From contig DATEOW010000210.1 of the NCBI GenBank assembly GCA_035273665.1, forward strand, positions 1 through 31,975: 31,975 nt of DNA. Reading direction: 5' to 3'. The notes under the pieces are model-generated. The model was not told the DNA's origin. It worked only from the letters and a program-made list of their open reading frames with translations, and searched no databases. The position numbers and the translations under genes were made by a program. Shown here piece after piece: positions 1 through 7,983 of the stretch. Position 1 is the first letter of the stretch. Each line of letters starts with the position of its first letter. The stretch is from DATEEW01 sp035273665 (GTDB lineage: Bacteria; Pseudomonadota; Gammaproteobacteria; Burkholderiales; SG8-39).

Positions 1-1788
1 CTTAACCGCGGGAGTTTGATTCTCGATAACTTTACCGGTAGCTTCCGCGTCAATCTGGATGAGCGCGCAGGCAAGCCTGTGAATGTCGTACAAGTCGTCG
101 TTGGACCCACGGGGTTTATCGGTGCGCCCGAGCAAGCGGTCGTCGATTACATTCGGTCAATGTACGCCGATCGGCCGGCGCCCGATCTCATCATGACCGC
201 CGGCGGACCGGCGGCGGTGTTTGCGCGTAAGTATCGGCAGCAGCTCTTCCCTCGAACGCCACTCGTGTTGGCGGCGGTGGATGAACGATATCTTCGCGGC
301 GCGCCACTCGCGGAGAACGAGACTGCGGTCGCGGCCGTTAACGATATCCCTCGCGTGGTTGATGGCATCCTGCAAGTGCTGCCGGAAACCAAGCAAGTCT
401 TCATGGTGATCGGCTCGGGAACAATTGGCCGGTTCTGGCGTCGCGAGCTCGAGACTTCCTTCGCGCGGTTTCAAGGTCGCGTCACATTCATCTGGTCCGA
501 CGCTTTATCGCTTTCCGACATCTTAGGCCGTGTATCGAATCTGCCAAAGGATTCGGCTATCGTCTACCTACTCTTCAGCGCGGACGCGCAAGGGGGCGCT
601 TACGCGGACGAGCAGGCGCTCGCCGCGATTCACACCGCCGCGAACGCCCCGCTTTTTTCGGCGCATAGCTCACATTTCGGATACGGCATTGTCGGTGGGT
701 CGTTGATGCCGATGGACGACCTCGCGCAAAGAACAGCCGATGTAGTGACCCGCGTCATGAATGGTGAGCCGCCCGCGAATTTAACGGTACCGCCTCAACT
801 CCTCGGCCAACCGACTTTCGATTGGCGAGAGTTGCAGCGGTGGCATATTCCAGAAACCCGGCTACCGGATGGCAGTGTCGTAAAATTTCGTCCGCCAAGC
901 TTATGGGATGAATACAAGCTCACGATTCTCGCGGCAGTTGCCGCGCTGGTTGTGCAATCGTTGCTCATTCTGTGGCTGCTCTTCGAGCACCGTGCGCGGC
1001 AGCGCGCCGAGATCGAAAGCCGGCGAAACATGGCGCTCGCCGCCGACGCCAATCGTCGCGAAACGATGTCGGCGCTCACCGCCTCTATTGGACATGAACT
1101 TGCGCAACCTCTCACTTCGGTGTTGCTCAATGTCCAGGCGCTTCAAAGGATGCTTAAGACGAGGCGTGTGACGGCGGAAGAGACCGATGAAATTTTGGCC
1201 GATATTCGGACGGAAGCCGCCCTCGCCGCACAGATCACCGACCGCCATCGAACAATGCTACGAGGCCGTCAATTAGACAAAAAGCCGATCGACCTTCACT
1301 CGGTCATTAACGAAAGCCTCGCGCTCGTCGGCAACGATATGCGAGCGCGGCAGATTGAGATGGCGCTCGATCTGTGTTCGCCTTCGTGTTTCATCGAAGG
1401 CGATCATGTGCTGTTGCAGCAGGTGCTACTCAACTTGCTGAGGAACGCCATGGACGCACTGGGGGGAACACTGCCGGCGAGGCGTCAGATCACGATACAA
1501 ACGAGCGTCAAAGCCGCAAATGTCGAGCTCTGCGTATCCGATACCGGCACGGGCGTGCCCGCGGACAAGATGGATGAGCTGTTCACACCGTTCGTTACGA
1601 CGAAGTCGCATGGCCTTGGAATCGGCCTGACCATCGCACGGTCGATCGTCGACGCCCATCGCGGGACCATCGTTGCCCGCGCGAATCTCGACGGAGGTGC
1701 GACATTCATCGTTACACTCCCCCGCGGTAACGTCAAAGCCTTGGCTGGTGCAGTGGAATCGCCAAAGCCGGTTGTAGACAAGGCCTGA
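1..1788 (+). CDS. Sensor histidine kinase with ABC-type substrate-binding sensor domain (5' truncated)
   Basis: The reading frame is open to base 1, so the gene starts upstream of the window; a TTG at 16 is only the first possible start inside it. Residue numbers count from that TTG. Residues 1 to about 290 resemble the periplasmic ABC-type substrate-binding-like domain (ABC_sub_bind type) of some sensor kinases, and the signal peptide and first strands are missing. One membrane helix lies at about 304-323. The HisKA H-box contains GHELAQP with phosphoacceptor His360. The HATPase domain shows the N-box with Asn477, the G1 box DTGTG (509-513), the F-box around Phe523 to Phe526 and the G2 box GLGIGL (533-538). 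It should autophosphorylate in response to a periplasmic ligand. No response regulator follows, so the partner lies elsewhere or upstream. Ligand unknown. Confidence 0.9.
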   Translation, partial: LNRGSLILDNFTGSFRVNLDERAGKPVNVVQVVVGPTGFIGAPEQAVVDYIRSMYADRPAPDLIMTAGGPAAVFARKYRQQLFPRTPLVLAAVDERYLRGAPLAENETAVAAVNDIPRVVDGILQVLPETKQVFMVIGSGTIGRFWRRELETSFARFQGRVTFIWSDALSLSDILGRVSNLPKDSAIVYLLFSADAQGGAYADEQALAAIHTAANAPLFSAHSSHFGYGIVGGSLMPMDDLAQRTADVVTRVMNGEPPANLTVPPQLLGQPTFDWRELQRWHIPETRLPDGSVVKFRPPSLWDEYKLTILAAVAALVVQSLLILWLLFEHRARQRAEIESRRNMALAADANRRETMSALTASIGHELAQPLTSVLLNVQALQRMLKTRRVTAEETDEILADIRTEAALAAQITDRHRTMLRGRQLDKKPIDLHSVINESLALVGNDMRARQIEMALDLCSPSCFIEGDHVLLQQVLLNLLRNAMDALGGTLPARRQITIQTSVKAANVELCVSDTGTGVPADKMDELFTPFVTTKSHGLGIGLTIARSIVDAHRGTIVARANLDGGATFIVTLPRGNVKALAGAVESPKPVVDKA

Positions 1789-1805
1789 TTTCTCGGTGGC
1801 GCGCG

Positions 1806-2069
1806 ATGGGCCTTGATACCGTAGAACTTGTGCTGGCAGTCGAAGATATCTTTCAAATCGATATCCCGAATACGGCCGCCGAACAATTGGACACGGTGGG
1901 TAAACTCCATGCGTTTGTCGTCGCGGAATTGCAACGACTGGACCGGCCCAACGTGCATCCTGCTATCGTTTTCGATGAGTTGCGGACGATTATCTGTTAC
2001 CAACTCGGTGTCAAGCCGGAAGAGGTCGTGCCCGACGCGCGCTTTGTCCAAGACCTCGGCGCGGACTAG
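1806..2069 (+). CDS. Acyl-carrier-protein-like ORF with swapped halves, possible remnant
   Basis: The 87-residue product matches acyl carrier proteins in two pieces in the wrong order. Residues 1-45 (GLDTVELVLAVEDIF onward) look like the part of an ACP after the phosphopantetheine serine, helices II to IV. Residues 46-87 (LGVKPEEVV...FVQDLGAD) look like the part before it, helix I and loop. The serine of the DSL motif is absent from both: the first half begins with GLD in place of DSLD, and the second stops with TAG straight after GAD, where DSL should follow. No good ribosome binding site precedes the ATG. It sits 17 bases after the kinase gene. It may be a relic of tandem ACPs or a short apo protein; an active carrier is unlikely because no modifiable serine is in place. 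Confidence 0.5.
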   Translation: MGLDTVELVLAVEDIFQIDIPNTAAEQLDTVGKLHAFVVAELQRLDRPNVHPAIVFDELRTIICYQLGVKPEEVVPDARFVQDLGAD

Positions 2070-2072
2070 CAA

Positions 2073-2090
2073 TTTATCCTAAGGGATAAA
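2073..2090 (+). terminator. Small hairpin after the ACP-like ORF
   Basis: A perfect 7-bp stem TTTATCC/GGATAAA encloses a TAAG loop, starting 3 bases after the ACP-like stop codon. There is no T-tract, so it is a weak terminator candidate or an mRNA-processing or regulatory hairpin. Confidence 0.3.
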
Positions 2091-2157
2091 GCGCTGCATA
2101 CAGCAAGCCGCCCTTGCCCGACCGGTTGATTGAATCGAGTTAACGAAAGGAAAGACT

Positions 2158-2604
2158 ATGTCTACTGGTACCGTTCGACTGCATCGCGTGCTCCGCGCAC
2201 CAGCGGAGCGTGTGTATCGCGCATTTTTAGATGGCGGGGCCCTGGCAAAGTGGCTACCGCCTTATGGTTTTACCTGCCAGGTCCATCACCTTGAACCGAA
2301 AGTCGGCGGAACGTTCAGGATGTCGTTTTCGAATTTCGGCACGGGGAACGATCATGCTTTCGGTGGGGAGTATCTTGAACTCGTGCCTCATGAACGAATT
2401 CGCTACACGGATAGATTCGATGACCCCAATTTGCCCGGCGAAATGCGAGTGACAGTGACTTTAGCGAAAGTGTCGTGTGGAACCGAGATCAATATTGTGC
2501 AAGAAGGAATACCCGAACTTATTCCGGTCGAGATGTGCTACCTCGGATGGCAGGAATCGCTCGCTCAGCTTGCCACGCTCGTCGAACCGGAGATCCAGGG
2601 TTAA
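2158..2604 (+). CDS. SRPBCC / AHSA1 family protein
   Basis: This 148-residue protein has the typical opening of the AHSA1-like (Activator of Hsp90 ATPase 1-like) branch of the SRPBCC fold: an early HRVLRAPAERVYRAFLD segment, then LAKWLPPYGF, a GGTFRMSF strand and a C-terminal GWQESLAQLATLVE helix. The fold makes a deep hydrophobic pocket for small ligands; the ligand here is unknown. Length is normal for a single-domain member. A purine-rich ribosome binding site (GAAAGGAAAG) lies directly before the ATG. It follows the ACP-like ORF by 88 bases on the same strand. No signal peptide or membrane segment is seen, so it should be cytoplasmic. The family assignment is firm, but the biological role cannot be read from sequence. 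Confidence 0.88.
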   Translation: MSTGTVRLHRVLRAPAERVYRAFLDGGALAKWLPPYGFTCQVHHLEPKVGGTFRMSFSNFGTGNDHAFGGEYLELVPHERIRYTDRFDDPNLPGEMRVTVTLAKVSCGTEINIVQEGIPELIPVEMCYLGWQESLAQLATLVEPEIQG

Positions 2605-2656
2605 CGCGACTTGAAGATGGTGTGAAAAGCAAACAGCACGTCGGACCAAATCAACC

Positions 2657-3091
2657 ATGCAATGGCGCAAGTTAGCGAAGCTACTATGGGCGTCACCCTG
2701 CTCGGCTATTGGCCTCACGCTTGCCCTTCTGCCACTGCTAGCCGGCGGCAAGGCCAGGTGGTCGCTTGGCGCACTGGAGGTCACCTATCGAGAAAACCTG
2801 GCCGATTGCAGCGTGCGCATGAGAGCGCTGCCCTTTCGTGGAATCGTTTTTGGCCACGTCATTCTGGCGATTACGAAGGAAGAGCTGCGAACGATCGGCC
2901 CGCACGAGCGGGTACACGTCGAGCAATACGAACTTTGGGGCCCCTTTTTCTTTTTGGCGTATGGCGCCTCCAGTCTGTGGCAGTTGCTGCATGGTCGAAG
3001 CGCGTATTGGAGCAACCACTTCGAGATCCAGGCTCGGGAGCGCAGCCATCAATCAGCTTGTCGGCGACACACTTACGGAGACCGCCACTGA
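2657..3091 (+). CDS. Conserved hypothetical membrane-associated protein with HERVH motif
   Basis: The 144-residue product has an N-terminal hydrophobic stretch (about residues 9-30), a second hydrophobic region around 60-73, then the motif HERVHVEQYELWGP (83-96), another hydrophobic stretch and a short C-terminal tail. HERVH at 83-87 fits the HExxH pattern of zinc metallopeptidases. I recall small hypothetical proteins sharing the HERVHVxQYExWGP block but know no established function. The tail after FEIQARE is Arg/His-rich and looks less conserved. The ATG at 2657 lacks a clear ribosome binding site. The gene is followed after 8 bases by the start of the secreted esterase, so the two may be co-transcribed. 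An alternative long overlapping frame here is the upstream extension of the esterase frame and is not favoured. Confidence 0.65.
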   Translation: MQWRKLAKLLWASPCSAIGLTLALLPLLAGGKARWSLGALEVTYRENLADCSVRMRALPFRGIVFGHVILAITKEELRTIGPHERVHVEQYELWGPFFFLAYGASSLWQLLHGRSAYWSNHFEIQARERSHQSACRRHTYGDRH

Positions 3092-3099
3092 GATCACTC

Positions 3100-4089
3100 A
3101 TGCATCAACCTAACTGGTTCGTGCTCGTCATCGTCATCGCTCTGCAAGCGGTTCCTGCGCGGGCGGAGCAATCCGCTTTCTCGTCCCGCTCCCTCACCGT
3201 TGGCGGCATCGAGCGCAGCTATCTCGTTCGCGCGCCCCGTAGCGCGTTGACAAAGCGTGCGGCAGTGGTGGTCATGCTGCATGGACATGGCGGTAGCGCG
3301 GCAGGCCTCGTGGGCCAAGGCAGAACTCGCGCGGCACCATACCGCGAATGGATGCAGATCGCAGACCGCGAAAACATTGTGCTGGTGGCGCCGGATGGTT
3401 TGGTCGGCAGCGATGAAAAGCAGGGTTGGAAAGACTGCCGTGCGGACGCAACGACCAACCCTCTGAGCGACGATGTCGGTTTTCTCGTGGCGCTTCTCGC
3501 GACTCTTGAACGCGACATGGCCATCGATCGTCGGCGTGTGTTCGTCATGGGCACATCGAACGGTGGCCACATGGCTTTACGGATGGCGATCGAGCAGCCG
3601 GACAAGATCGCCGCAGTGGCGGCGATCGTCGCTGCGATGCCCGCAAATTCGCAATGCCCTGCGCCAAAACAGTTTGTGCCCGTGCTGCTCATGAACGGCA
3701 CTGCCGACCCCTTGCTGCCTTACACAGGCGGCGCAATCGCAAACAACGATGCGCGGCGCGGCTCGGTAATCTCCACACAAGAATCCATCGACATGTGGCG
3801 ACAGTTGTCGGGGGCGAGCCCCATCCCCGAAACAAAGGTATTGGACGATACGAATGTCGAGGATCGCAGCCGTGTCACACGGCTGCGCTATCTAAAAGAC
3901 GGGTTGCCCGTCGCGGTTTTATACCGTATTGAAGGCGGAGGGCATGCGGAGCCGAGTCGACAAGAACGATACGCGCGCTTTTTTACGCGAATGGTCGGCG
4001 CGCAGAACGGCGATATCGACATGGCAGAAGAAGTCTGGCAGTTTTTTTCGGCGCAAAGTCAGCGCACGCCATCGACGACGGCTCGATAA
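3100..4089 (+). CDS. Secreted PHB-depolymerase/feruloyl-esterase-like alpha/beta hydrolase
   Basis: The 329-residue protein starts at an ATG that gives a clean Sec signal peptide: hydrophobic core WFVLVIVIALQAV and a likely ARA/EQ cleavage site. The open frame extends far upstream, but that part overlaps the preceding gene in another frame and carries no signal peptide, so this start is preferred. The mature part resembles LpqC-type esterases of the PHB depolymerase family. It shows an oxyanion segment LHGHGGSAAG, the nucleophile elbow GTSNGG with Ser153, a likely catalytic Asp203 in NGTADPLLPY and His282 in GGGHAEP. It should hydrolyse ester bonds outside the cytoplasm. Polymer, oligomer and hydroxycinnamate esters are all possible substrates. 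It lies about 550 bases upstream of a secretion operon on the same strand. Confidence 0.85.
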   Translation: MHQPNWFVLVIVIALQAVPARAEQSAFSSRSLTVGGIERSYLVRAPRSALTKRAAVVVMLHGHGGSAAGLVGQGRTRAAPYREWMQIADRENIVLVAPDGLVGSDEKQGWKDCRADATTNPLSDDVGFLVALLATLERDMAIDRRRVFVMGTSNGGHMALRMAIEQPDKIAAVAAIVAAMPANSQCPAPKQFVPVLLMNGTADPLLPYTGGAIANNDARRGSVISTQESIDMWRQLSGASPIPETKVLDDTNVEDRSRVTRLRYLKDGLPVAVLYRIEGGGHAEPSRQERYARFFTRMVGAQNGDIDMAEEVWQFFSAQSQRTPSTTAR

Positions 4090-4121
4090 ATCGGAACTGC
4101 AATCAACCATCCGAGGGCACG

Positions 4122-4532
4122 ATGTTCACGATGCTAAATGTCGGCGATACCGGTAGTGCAACGCTTCGCGTCAGCGAGGCGGACCTGGCGACGACGCTTA
4201 GTCAGCACAAATCCGACGCTTTTCCGCCGGTATTTGCTACAGCGCGCATGATCGGATTGATGGAGCTCGCCGCCGCACGCGCCATGCATGCGATCCTGAA
4301 CGAAGGGGAACTTTCTGTCGGCGTGTCGATCAATGTGTCGCACAACGCCGCAACGCCAATCGGCATCGAGGTCACTGCCACGGCGAGATTCACAGGTCGC
4401 GAAGAAAAGCTGTATGTCTTCGAAGTCTATGCCGCAGATGCCGGCGGCGAAATTGGCCGAGGCGTCCATCGCCGCGCAGTGGTTTCTACCACCCGAATTG
4501 TGCAAGGCGCGGCCCGCCGCAATGCGATTTAA
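4122..4532 (+). CDS. FlK-like hotdog thioesterase
   Basis: The 136-residue protein resembles the fluoroacetyl-CoA thioesterase FlK family of single-domain hotdog enzymes. The residues corresponding to the FlK catalytic triad are present with the same spacing: Thr40 in FATARMIG, Glu48 in LMELAA and His74 in NVSHNAATPIG. FlK uses Thr42, Glu50 and His76. Family members often hydrolyse acyl-CoA or protect against toxic acyl-CoAs; fluoroacetate activity should not be assumed. A ribosome binding site (GAGGG) lies just before the ATG at 4122, and a second ATG three codons on is possible. It follows the esterase gene by 32 bases on the same strand, so a shared transcript is likely. Cytoplasmic, no signal peptide. 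Confidence 0.82.
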   Translation: MFTMLNVGDTGSATLRVSEADLATTLSQHKSDAFPPVFATARMIGLMELAAARAMHAILNEGELSVGVSINVSHNAATPIGIEVTATARFTGREEKLYVFEVYAADAGGEIGRGVHRRAVVSTTRIVQGAARRNAI

Positions 4533-4634
4533 ATAGGGATTTTTAGTGTCCCCAGGCAAGACACCGATTTGTGCCGCCCTCACATTGCAGTAAACTGCGC
4601 CTCCTAATCTAAGGAATTGTTTCAGGAGTCGTTT

Positions 4635-5072
4635 TTGTCCGACAAATCAATGTCTTTCCCCCGACTGTCTCGTGGCTTCACCCTCCTCGAACTGCTGGTG
4701 GTGATGGTCATCATCGGCTTGCTCGCAGGAATCGTCTTGCCGAAGTATTTCGGCAAGTTAGAAGAGTCTCGGGAAAAGACTGTCCGCGCTCAGATTGACG
4801 CTTTCGGCAAAGCGCTCGACCACTATCGACTCGACACCGGCCATTACCCGAGCTCAGAGCAAGGTTTGGAGTCTTTGATCGCCAAACCGCAAAGTGAAAC
4901 GCGATGGCGCGGTCCCTACTTGCAAAAGGCGGTGCCGCTCGATCCGTGGGACCGCCCCTATCAATACAAGTCACCCGGCGAACGGGGGGAGTACGACCTG
5001 TACTCTTTCGGCAGCGACGGACAACCCGGCGGAAGCGATAAAGCAGCCGACATCGGAAACTGGGGTTCCTGA
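4635..5072 (+). CDS. gspG: Type II secretion major pseudopilin GspG
   Basis: The product is a class III prepilin: a short leader ending SRG, then FTLLELLVVMVIIGLLAGIV with the conserved Glu at +5, and a globular domain with the GspG hallmarks DTGHYPSSEQGLESL, a WRGPYL block, DPWDRPYQY and the acidic C-terminal calcium loop with SFGSDGQPGG. It polymerises into the periplasmic pseudopilus that pushes substrates through the secretin. I chose the TTG at 4635 because AGGAG (4624-4628) sits 6 bases upstream; ATG 4650 gives a tighter nine-residue leader but has no ribosome binding site, and TTG 4617 would precede the Shine-Dalgarno. About 146 residues, normal for GspG. It is the first gene of the secretion operon, 41 bases ahead of gspF. 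Confidence 0.93.
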   Translation: MSDKSMSFPRLSRGFTLLELLVVMVIIGLLAGIVLPKYFGKLEESREKTVRAQIDAFGKALDHYRLDTGHYPSSEQGLESLIAKPQSETRWRGPYLQKAVPLDPWDRPYQYKSPGERGEYDLYSFGSDGQPGGSDKAADIGNWGS

Positions 5073-5113
5073 AATAGGCTGCATCGCCAAGCAGTCGGGA
5101 AGGGAAACAAGTC

Positions 5114-6292
5114 ATGCAATTCGACATCCGCGCGCTTAAGGGTGCCGAGGGGCTCGTTCAGGTTCGTCTCGATGCGCCTGATGAAGCGTCTGCCCTCGCG
5201 CAGGCGCGCCTACAAGGCCTGGCGGTCTTATCCGCCAAACCAAGCCGCCATCTCGGCCTGCCGCGCCGACGCGGTGCTTTCCCCTTGCAGTTGTTCGCGC
5301 AAGAACTGCTTGCGCTCCTATCCGCAGGTCTGTCCCTCGTCGAAGTGCTCGATACGATGGTCGAAAAAGAATTGAAGCCGGACAATCGGCGCGTCCTGAG
5401 CAGTCTGCGCGACAGCTTGTTCGAAGGCCGTACTTTCTCTCAGGCATTGGAAGCGTTTCCCGCGACCTTTCCTACGCTTTTTATCGCGACGGTCCGCGCA
5501 AGCGAACGTACGGGCGATTTGCGCGAGGCGTTAACGCGCTATATCGCCTACCAGGAACGGATTGACGTCGTGCGTAAGAAAATTGTCAGCGCCGCGATCT
5601 ATCCCGCAGTGCTTCTGGTTGTGGGCGGCTTGGTGACGCTGTTTCTGCTTGTGTATGTGGTCCCGCGCTTCGCGGGCATCTATGCCGACTCGGGCCGCGA
5701 TTTGCCTTGGATGTCTCGGGTGCTCATCGACTGGGGCCAGTTGTTGAACAATCACGGCACGCTTATGGTGCTTTTAGGCCTTGCTGTGTTGGCAGGATGT
5801 GTCATGGCCATCCGTCGTGCGCCGGTTTTACTCGCGCAGCTTTCTCGGCGCATTCCGGCCATCGGCCGTCGAGTGCGCATCTATCAACTCGCGCGTTTCT
5901 ATCGCACGCTAGGTATGCTGCTTCGCGGGGGCACGCCTTTGGTTCCGGCGCTGAATATGGCCGAAGGGCTACTACCGTTACAGCTGCGCGATCGATTGGC
6001 CGATGCGACACAACGTGTACGTGAGGGCCTGCCCGTGTCCGTCGCCATGGAAAAAGCCGATATGAGCACGCCGGTCGCGTTGCGCATGCTACGCGTCGGC
6101 GAAAAAAGCGGCGACATGGCGGAAATGATGGAACGCATCGCGATCTTCCACGATGAAGAACTCGCACGGTGGATCGATGTGTTCACCAAACTGTTCGAGC
6201 CCGCCTTGATGGCGGTAATCGGTATCGTGATCGGCACGATTGTGGTGTTGATGTATTTGCCCATTTTCGAACTCGCCGGGAGCCTGGGATGA
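5114..6292 (+). CDS. gspF: Type II secretion inner-membrane platform protein GspF
   Basis: The 392-residue protein has the two-repeat T2SSF architecture: a cytoplasmic N-terminal part, a first T2SSF domain (about 60-180, with FAQELLALLSAGLSLVEVLD and SERTGDLREAL), a central pair of membrane segments (about 165-190 and 215-235), a second T2SSF domain (FYRTLGMLLRGGTPLVPAL and VGEKSGDMAEMM) and a C-terminal membrane helix. Length is normal for the family. It is the polytopic platform that couples the GspE ATPase to pseudopilus assembly. A purine-rich ribosome binding site (GGGAAGGGAAA) precedes the ATG. The stop codon overlaps the gspE start in an ATGA, so the two are translationally coupled. 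Confidence 0.95.
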   Translation: MQFDIRALKGAEGLVQVRLDAPDEASALAQARLQGLAVLSAKPSRHLGLPRRRGAFPLQLFAQELLALLSAGLSLVEVLDTMVEKELKPDNRRVLSSLRDSLFEGRTFSQALEAFPATFPTLFIATVRASERTGDLREALTRYIAYQERIDVVRKKIVSAAIYPAVLLVVGGLVTLFLLVYVVPRFAGIYADSGRDLPWMSRVLIDWGQLLNNHGTLMVLLGLAVLAGCVMAIRRAPVLLAQLSRRIPAIGRRVRIYQLARFYRTLGMLLRGGTPLVPALNMAEGLLPLQLRDRLADATQRVREGLPVSVAMEKADMSTPVALRMLRVGEKSGDMAEMMERIAIFHDEELARWIDVFTKLFEPALMAVIGIVIGTIVVLMYLPIFELAGSLG

Positions 6293-7983
6293 ACATGCAT
6301 TCGACGGACGCGCTGCGAGCGCCCTTCTCCGCCGATGAAATCGCCGCGGCGCGTCGTCATGCCACCGGCCGCGGCTTGAGCATCACGGCCGCGCTTGACG
6401 AGCTAAGCGCTTTGCCGCCGGAAGCCTTTTTACTGCGCTTGGCGGCGAGCTTCCACTACGGCTGCGCGAGCATCGATGATCTGCACCAATGGCAACCGGC
6501 TTTCGATGTGCTTCCCTTTGCCGATGCGCTGCGCAAACAACTCCTGCTCTTTCGCGATGACTCCGGCGCATTTCGATTGGTCTTCGGCGATCCGTTCGCA
6601 GCGGATCGTCTCGCATGGGCGGACGAAAGCATCGACGCACCATTCATCTGGACCTTGGCCCATCACGCCGATGTCGCCGCGTATCTAAGTCGACATGAGG
6701 AAACTCTGTCCGCCGTTGAAGGGTTGCTGCCTTCAGCAGTCGCGGAAACGATCGCGACTATCGGCGTCGAAGATCTCTCTTTTCGCAGCATCACCGAAGA
6801 TGCGAGTCAGGTCGTCAAACTCGTACGCTCGACGCTTTACGATGCACTGAAGGCGGAAGCGTCCGATATTCATTTGGAAACGAGCGCGCAGGGACTCGGC
6901 ATCAAGTATCGGGTCGATGGGGTGCTGGTCGCAATCGGCAATCTCCCCGGCGTCGAGTTGGCGGAACAAGTCATTTCGCGCGTAAAGGTGATGGCGGAAC
7001 TGGACATCTCCGAACGGCGCATTCCGCAGGACGGGCGATTCAAAGTGAGCGTGCGCGGACGAGAAATCGATTTTCGCGTGTCCATCATGCCGTCCATTTT
7101 TGGCGAAGACGGGGTACTGCGGATTCTGGACAAGCAACAACTCGCGGACGAAGTCAAAGGACTGACGCTCGAAAGTATCGGCTTCGATGTTCCGACGCGC
7201 AGCATCGTTCGCAAGCTTGCCGCAGAGCCCTATGGCATGCTCCTCATTACCGGCCCGACCGGCAGCGGTAAAACGACGACGCTTTATGCGGCCATCTCCG
7301 AAATCAACCACGGCCGCGACAAGATCATCACCATTGAGGATCCGGTCGAGTATCAGTTGCCGGGCGTGCTGCAGATTCCCGTGAACGAGAAGAAGGGACT
7401 GACTTTCGCGCGCGGGCTGCGTTCGATCCTGCGCCACGATCCGGATCGCGTCATGGTTGGCGAAATCCGCGACACCGAAACGGCGCAGATCGCGATTCAA
7501 GCCGCGCTGACGGGACACTTGGTCTTTACGACCGTACACGCGAACAACGTGTTCGATGTGCTCGGCCGTTTCACGCATATGGGTATCGACACTTACAGTT
7601 TCTCCGCGGCATTGAACGGGGTGGTCGCGCAACGACTGGTTCGACTCAACTGTCCGCATTGCAGTACCGCCGTGACGCCAAGCGAAGCTGATCTGACGGC
7701 ATCTGGGCTGACCGAGGCAATGGTGAAGGATTTTCGCTTCATGGGCGGCCGCGGCTGCGGACAATGCCGTGGCACCGGATATAAAGGCCGCACCGCTATC
7801 GCGGAGATCATGGTACTCACCGATGAACTACGCGAGATGATCGTCGCGCGAGCCCCTATTCGCGCACTCAAAGACGCGGCCAAACGTAGCGGCACGCGCT
7901 TCCTGCGGGAAGCCGCAGTGTCCCTGGTGGCCGAAGGCCGCACTAACCTGGAAGAAATCAATCGTGTCACTTTCGTGGCCTGA
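6289..7983 (+). CDS. gspE: Type II secretion/type IV pilus assembly ATPase GspE
   Basis: The 564-residue cytoplasmic hexameric ATPase drives pseudopilus assembly. An N-terminal GspE/PilB N1-like region is followed by the RecA-like core with Walker A GPTGSGKT (322-329), an Asp box IITIEDPVEYQ (346-356), Walker B ending VGEIRD (390-395) and a His box TGHLVFTTVHAN (408-419). The tetracysteine zinc site is intact: CPHC (455-458) and CGQC (490-493). The frame runs further upstream, but the ATG at 6289 overlaps the gspF stop as ATGA and is the natural start; ATG 6295 is an alternative. The 3' end overlaps the next gene by 20 bases, a sign of a tightly coupled operon. Confidence 0.95.
   Translation: MNMHSTDALRAPFSADEIAAARRHATGRGLSITAALDELSALPPEAFLLRLAASFHYGCASIDDLHQWQPAFDVLPFADALRKQLLLFRDDSGAFRLVFGDPFAADRLAWADESIDAPFIWTLAHHADVAAYLSRHEETLSAVEGLLPSAVAETIATIGVEDLSFRSITEDASQVVKLVRSTLYDALKAEASDIHLETSAQGLGIKYRVDGVLVAIGNLPGVELAEQVISRVKVMAELDISERRIPQDGRFKVSVRGREIDFRVSIMPSIFGEDGVLRILDKQQLADEVKGLTLESIGFDVPTRSIVRKLAAEPYGMLLITGPTGSGKTTTLYAAISEINHGRDKIITIEDPVEYQLPGVLQIPVNEKKGLTFARGLRSILRHDPDRVMVGEIRDTETAQIAIQAALTGHLVFTTVHANNVFDVLGRFTHMGIDTYSFSAALNGVVAQRLVRLNCPHCSTAVTPSEADLTASGLTEAMVKDFRFMGGRGCGQCRGTGYKGRTAIAEIMVLTDELREMIVARAPIRALKDAAKRSGTRFLREAAVSLVAEGRTNLEEINRVTFVA

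Noticed and set aside
2605..2656. Gap between SRPBCC and HERVH-protein genes
   Set aside because: No promoter, hairpin or terminator could be supported in this stretch.
2662..3099. Long N-terminal extension of the esterase frame (about 146 residues)
   Set aside because: It overlaps the HERVH-protein gene in another frame, shows no family resemblance, and hides the signal peptide that begins at 3100.
4585..4610. Possible gspG promoter, TTGCAG with TAATCT
   Set aside because: The spacer is only 14 bases, and no better -10 is seen at 16-18 bases, so not annotated.
6733..7764. 343-codon minus-strand ORF inside gspE
   Set aside because: Antisense shadow of a fully recognisable GspE; no domain or ribosome binding site seen.
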